The notes beneath the pieces are model-generated. The model was not told the DNA's origin, searched no databases, and saw only the letters and a program-made list of their open reading frames with translations. A stretch of 64,000 bases of DNA from Roseivirga sp. (lineage in GTDB: Bacteria > Bacteroidota > Bacteroidia > Cytophagales > Cyclobacteriaceae). Positions 60,873 through 64,000 of the stretch are shown here, one piece after another (the stretch's first letter is position 1; the number at the start of each line of letters is the position of its first letter). Where the stretch lies: the NCBI GenBank assembly GCA_021404565.1, contig JAAWWF010000031.1, positions 1 through 64,000 on the forward strand, in the 5' to 3' direction. Made by a program: the position numbers and the translations under genes.

Positions 60873-61978
60873 TGTCCGAACAGAAAAAAATATTATTCGT
60901 CAGACCTACCCTCGGTTATGGAGGAGCGGACAGGGTTACTTTGAATTTGCTCAAAGGCTTTGATCGATCTGCCTATTTATGTGATCTGGCTCTGATGAGA
61001 GCAGAAGGAGAGTTTATTGATGATCTGCCTGATGATGTGAAAACCATAGACCTTAGAGCGAGATCACTTTGGTTTATGGTCACTCCATTATTAAGACTCC
61101 TTAAAACTACCAAGTACGATGTAGTATATTCTACCTGCGGAGGGGCTTCAATGCCTATGATGCTGGCTGCCTGGCTTAGCGGGTACAAGGGTACCACTGT
61201 GGTTTCGGAAAGAAATATTCTTTTCCCGCCTAAAAAGAACAAAAGCAAAAGGAAACTGATGCTGTGGATCAAAAAGTTGCTTTATAAAAAAGCAAGTTGG
61301 GTCACAGCTGTCTCAAAAGGTGTAGCTGATGAATGTGTAGAGATTTTAAAAACCAGACCTAATACAACTGTGGTTGTAAATAACCCGATTATCAATAATG
61401 ATTTGCTTACTGGAAAGGAAGAACCTGTAGCAGATCCTTTCTTTAAAAAATTTGATAAGGTGTTGTTGGCTGTGGGAAGGTTTGAATGGCAAAAAGACTA
61501 CGACACTTTATTCGAGGCCTTTAGTATCTTATTGAAGAAAAACCCGGGAGTAGGTCTCTATATTTTGGGAAAAGGCCCACTCGAACAGTATTACAGGGAT
61601 AAGGCACAGGTGCTTGCCATTTCAGATAATATCCACTTCGGAGGTTTCGATAAAAACCCCTTCAAATATATGTCGGCCTGCGACATTTACATTCTCAGTT
61701 CAAGGCACGAGGGTATGCCCGGAGTACTGGTTCAGGCTATGGCATGTGGTACAGCATGTGTAGCTACTGACTGTCCTACAGGACCAAATGAATTGATAAA
61801 GGATGGAGAAAACGGATTTCTTACACAGGTTGAAGATGCTAAGTCCATAGCAGATGCCATTAATAAGTTGTTGAAAGATGATTCTTTACAAACCAGGTTT
61901 AGCGATCGTGCGCCAAAAAGCGTCACACGCTTTGCTGAGCAGGAGGGGACCCAATCTTATTTTTCTTTTCTGGAGTAA
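60872..61978 (+). CDS. GT4-type glycosyltransferase
   Basis: 368 residues from a GTG overlapping the HAD stop. 'VRPTLGYGGADRVTLNLL' at the N-terminus, 'LLAVGRFEWQKDYDTLFEAF' at the nucleotide half and 'SSRHEGMPGVLVQAMACGTACVATDCPTGP' with the EX7E Glu residues are classic GT4. A basic stretch near 130 (KKNKSKRKLMLWIKKLL) may touch the membrane. One-base overlaps on both sides show tight coupling. Confidence 0.88.
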   Translation: MSEQKKILFVRPTLGYGGADRVTLNLLKGFDRSAYLCDLALMRAEGEFIDDLPDDVKTIDLRARSLWFMVTPLLRLLKTTKYDVVYSTCGGASMPMMLAAWLSGYKGTTVVSERNILFPPKKNKSKRKLMLWIKKLLYKKASWVTAVSKGVADECVEILKTRPNTTVVVNNPIINNDLLTGKEEPVADPFFKKFDKVLLAVGRFEWQKDYDTLFEAFSILLKKNPGVGLYILGKGPLEQYYRDKAQVLAISDNIHFGGFDKNPFKYMSACDIYILSSRHEGMPGVLVQAMACGTACVATDCPTGPNELIKDGENGFLTQVEDAKSIADAINKLLKDDSLQTRFSDRAPKSVTRFAEQEGTQSYFSFLE

Positions 61979-63093
61979 TGAAACTGGCAATTCTTATAAC
62001 TAATCCGAATCACCATCTGGAGCTGAGTCTTGGGGTTGCAAAAATTGCAAAGGCTGCAGGCGATGAGGTGAAGTATATCTCTCTCTGTGAGTTAAGAAGA
62101 ATGCAGAGCCCTGTAGATACCTTCATGGAGGAAGGCCTGGACTTTATCAAATTCTCTGATTTACCTCAACAGTTGAAACCCAGTTCCGGTAAGAAGAGTC
62201 TGGGTAAAAGTGATTCTAAGCTGAGGATCCTTGTGCAAACGGCCTTTTGGCTACTAAAGCTCAGACCATTCATTAAATCGGCTTTTAGAGGGGCTGATAA
62301 GGTGTTACTTATGAATGATGGTGCCTTTCCGGGTAACAAAATTTGTGCATGGTTAAAGAAAAAAAAGATACCTTTCTATCTATTGCAGGAAGGTATTCGT
62401 TTTCCGTTGCCAAATCAATCTGAGGGTAAATATGGTGGAGCCGGAGCCGAAAAAGTACTGACCTGGGGAAAACGCTCCGCCAATCATTTCAGGGAGATAG
62501 TAGCTGACCATACTCGGGTAGTGGTCGCTGGCTCACCCCGTTTTGATAATTTTCTAAGGCAAGTGGAAGAGGCTGCAGTAATACCAAATGAAACAAGGAG
62601 GTTAGGTATATTTACCAACCCTATAGATGATTTAGGGTTCTGCTCAAAGGATGAAAAACTAAAGATCTTTGAACACTTTATACGAAGATCAGCAGATTAT
62701 TTGAACTCAAATGAAATCGTGGTGAGTATAAAATGTCACCCACGTGAAGATGTAGATGAGTACATGGAGATTGGAACCCGGTACCTCAACCATATCATGA
62801 AGTCACCAACCAATATTTTTGATGCGATTATGGAGGTAGAAGCTGGTGTGATTATGGCTTCAACAGTTGGATTAGAGTTAATGGGGGCAGGTAAGTGTGT
62901 CGCGCAACTGGAGATTCCTGGTTACGGCTATGTCTTTGACTATACGGATGACGAGAGGGTAATAAAAGTACCTGCTGAAGGAGATTTTGAACTGGTTTCT
63001 CTTTTTGAAGATATGGTTGATTTGACGTATTTTCATGAACATGTGGCAAAGGGTAGAAGTAGTGAGAAGGTTTATAAACATATCAAGGGCTAA
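61978..63093 (+). CDS. Unassigned GT-B-like surface polysaccharide protein
   Basis: 371 residues; no named family recognised. 'LLQEGIRFPLP' near the middle, 'VVVAGSPRFDNFL', then 'VVSIKCHPREDVDEY' and 'MASTVGLELMGAGKCVAQLE' resemble the second domain of CDP-glycerol-type or surface-polysaccharide GT-B enzymes, where a His-Pro loop lines the nucleotide site. A single-base overlap with both neighbours ties it to the GT4 before and the Wzy-like gene after. It is possibly a capsule transferase. Confidence 0.5.
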   Translation: MKLAILITNPNHHLELSLGVAKIAKAAGDEVKYISLCELRRMQSPVDTFMEEGLDFIKFSDLPQQLKPSSGKKSLGKSDSKLRILVQTAFWLLKLRPFIKSAFRGADKVLLMNDGAFPGNKICAWLKKKKIPFYLLQEGIRFPLPNQSEGKYGGAGAEKVLTWGKRSANHFREIVADHTRVVVAGSPRFDNFLRQVEEAAVIPNETRRLGIFTNPIDDLGFCSKDEKLKIFEHFIRRSADYLNSNEIVVSIKCHPREDVDEYMEIGTRYLNHIMKSPTNIFDAIMEVEAGVIMASTVGLELMGAGKCVAQLEIPGYGYVFDYTDDERVIKVPAEGDFELVSLFEDMVDLTYFHEHVAKGRSSEKVYKHIKG

Positions 63094-64000
63094 TGTTTGA
63101 TATTATCAAACATACTTTCGGTGCCAAAGGATGGCTCAAAGCCTGGGCTATCTACCTTATGGCCTTCCCTTTCTATTTTTTTCCGGCAGGAAGTGCTCAG
63201 CCTTCTGATTTGTTCATAGCAGCGATTGTGGGGCTTTATCTCGTGATCAATGGCTTTAAAATGTACAAAGACAGCAGAGAAGTTTTTAATAAATTCCTGA
63301 GATTTTGTATCTACCTGACCATCATCAATTTCGCGGTATTCATTTTTCTGCTGGGCCAGCGAAACAGCGGCTTGGGCTGGTATATAATTAGTGCATTTTA
63401 TTACTACAACCTTATTGTCATGGGGTTTGCACTGGCCCTCTACAGGCAGTATGGGCGGGCCTTCCTTTCTACTACTTTGTATGGCTGTATTATGGCAGCT
63501 GCCTTACAAATCGGCTTCTCCTTTGTTTTTTCTACCGACAATGAGGGAATAAGGGGGGCATTATTTTTTACTAACCCAAATCAGCTGGGGTATTATTCCT
63601 TGTGCGGTTTAGCCATTGTACTCGTATTGGAAACGATGCTGAAAATACCAAAACTCATTGTGTATAGCAGTTTCTTTCTATTTAGCTATTTGGCGGTAAT
63701 CAGCGTGTCAAAAGCAGCTCTCGGAGCTTTGATCATTCTGTTTGGTGTTTACTTTATTGCCAATGGCATCATATCTATAAGAAATATACTCGTTCTCGTT
63801 GTGGTTGGTGGCATTGGGTATTTTGCACTTCTTAATTCTCAGGTTGGTAAAACTTTTCAAAGGAATCTTGAAGTACGTGAACTAAATGAGGCAGATCGTC
63901 CTGACGAGATTACAGAGTGGGAGTATAGGGGCTATGACAGGATCTCAAACCATCCCTATTTCCTGGTTTTGGGAGCCGGTGAAGGAGGTTATAATAGATT
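63093..64000 (+). CDS. O-antigen polymerase/ligase-like membrane protein (Wzy-like, 3' end cut)
   Basis: The frame runs from ATG 63093 (overlapping the previous stop by one base) to the right edge without a stop; 302 complete codons are visible. It holds about seven hydrophobic helices, a 'FTNPNQLGYYSLCG' motif as in Wzy/WaaL proteins of the O-antigen ligase family, and near the cut 'YRGYDRISNHPYFLVLGAGEGGYNR', which resembles the conserved periplasmic loop of that family. With the Wza-like, Wzc-like and ABC proteins it would polymerise or attach the glycan. The missing C-terminus prevents a choice between polymerase and ligase. Confidence 0.82.
   Translation, partial: MFDIIKHTFGAKGWLKAWAIYLMAFPFYFFPAGSAQPSDLFIAAIVGLYLVINGFKMYKDSREVFNKFLRFCIYLTIINFAVFIFLLGQRNSGLGWYIISAFYYYNLIVMGFALALYRQYGRAFLSTTLYGCIMAAALQIGFSFVFSTDNEGIRGALFFTNPNQLGYYSLCGLAIVLVLETMLKIPKLIVYSSFFLFSYLAVISVSKAALGALIILFGVYFIANGIISIRNILVLVVVGGIGYFALLNSQVGKTFQRNLEVRELNEADRPDEITEWEYRGYDRISNHPYFLVLGAGEGGYNR

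Overview
The window looks like chromosomal DNA from a marine-type Bacteroidetes (Bacteroidota), probably order Cytophagales or a near relative. The evidence is: a giant secreted Calx-beta repeat protein with a gliding-type (type B) C-terminal sorting domain followed directly by a PorP/SprF-family gene; a subtilase with a type A type IX secretion (T9SS) tail; membrane-embedded AraC and LytTR regulators; a metzincin-like M57 lipoprotein; and a promoter before hpd that fits the Bacteroidetes pattern TTG-N20-TAnnTTTG. No rRNA, tRNA, CRISPR array, transposase or phage gene was seen. The species cannot be named from the sequence alone.

Region 1 (1 to about 8.85 kb) holds the 3' part of the repeat adhesin, its PorP/SprF partner, a membrane-anchored AraC regulator and a small NTF2-like secreted protein. 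Region 2 (8.86 to 21.3 kb) is a mixed-strand housekeeping stretch: a LytTR regulator, a TolB-like propeller protein, a MacB/FtsX-type permease, 4-hydroxyphenylpyruvate dioxygenase with a MarR regulator and a well-defined operator/promoter, an M57 metalloprotease, a secreted S8 protease and a SerB-SerA fusion.

Region 3 (21.6 kb to the right edge) is one long, entirely plus-strand surface-polysaccharide locus of over 42 kb with tightly packed and often overlapping genes. It begins with an acyl carrier cassette (FkbH-like protein, methyltransferase, ACP, MaoC-like, SDR, MBOAT acyltransferase, SGNH-like partner) that probably makes an unusual short acyl group and puts it on a glycan. Next come KdsC/KdsA (Kdo synthesis), Wza-like and Wzc-like export proteins (the latter with a Gly-Tyr repeat tail), and a pseudaminic-acid pathway (PseB, PseC, PseI, PseF). 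That pathway is interleaved with a sulfotransferase, a formyltransferase-GNAT fusion, oxidoreductases, a second aminotransferase, and two N-acetyl sugar amidotransferases around one HisH/HisF pair. An ABC flippase, several glycosyltransferases, a formyltransferase/GIPC-transferase-like protein, a phytanoyl-CoA dioxygenase-like protein, a second CMP-sugar activation module and a truncated Wzy/O-antigen-ligase-like membrane protein complete it.

Taken together, region 3 reads as a factory for a heavily decorated nonulosonic acid glycan that may carry N-formyl, acetamidino, sulfate and O-acyl groups. The pathway-level assignment rests on recognised protein families. The final structure, and how the acyl carrier cassette connects to the nonulosonate, are inference.
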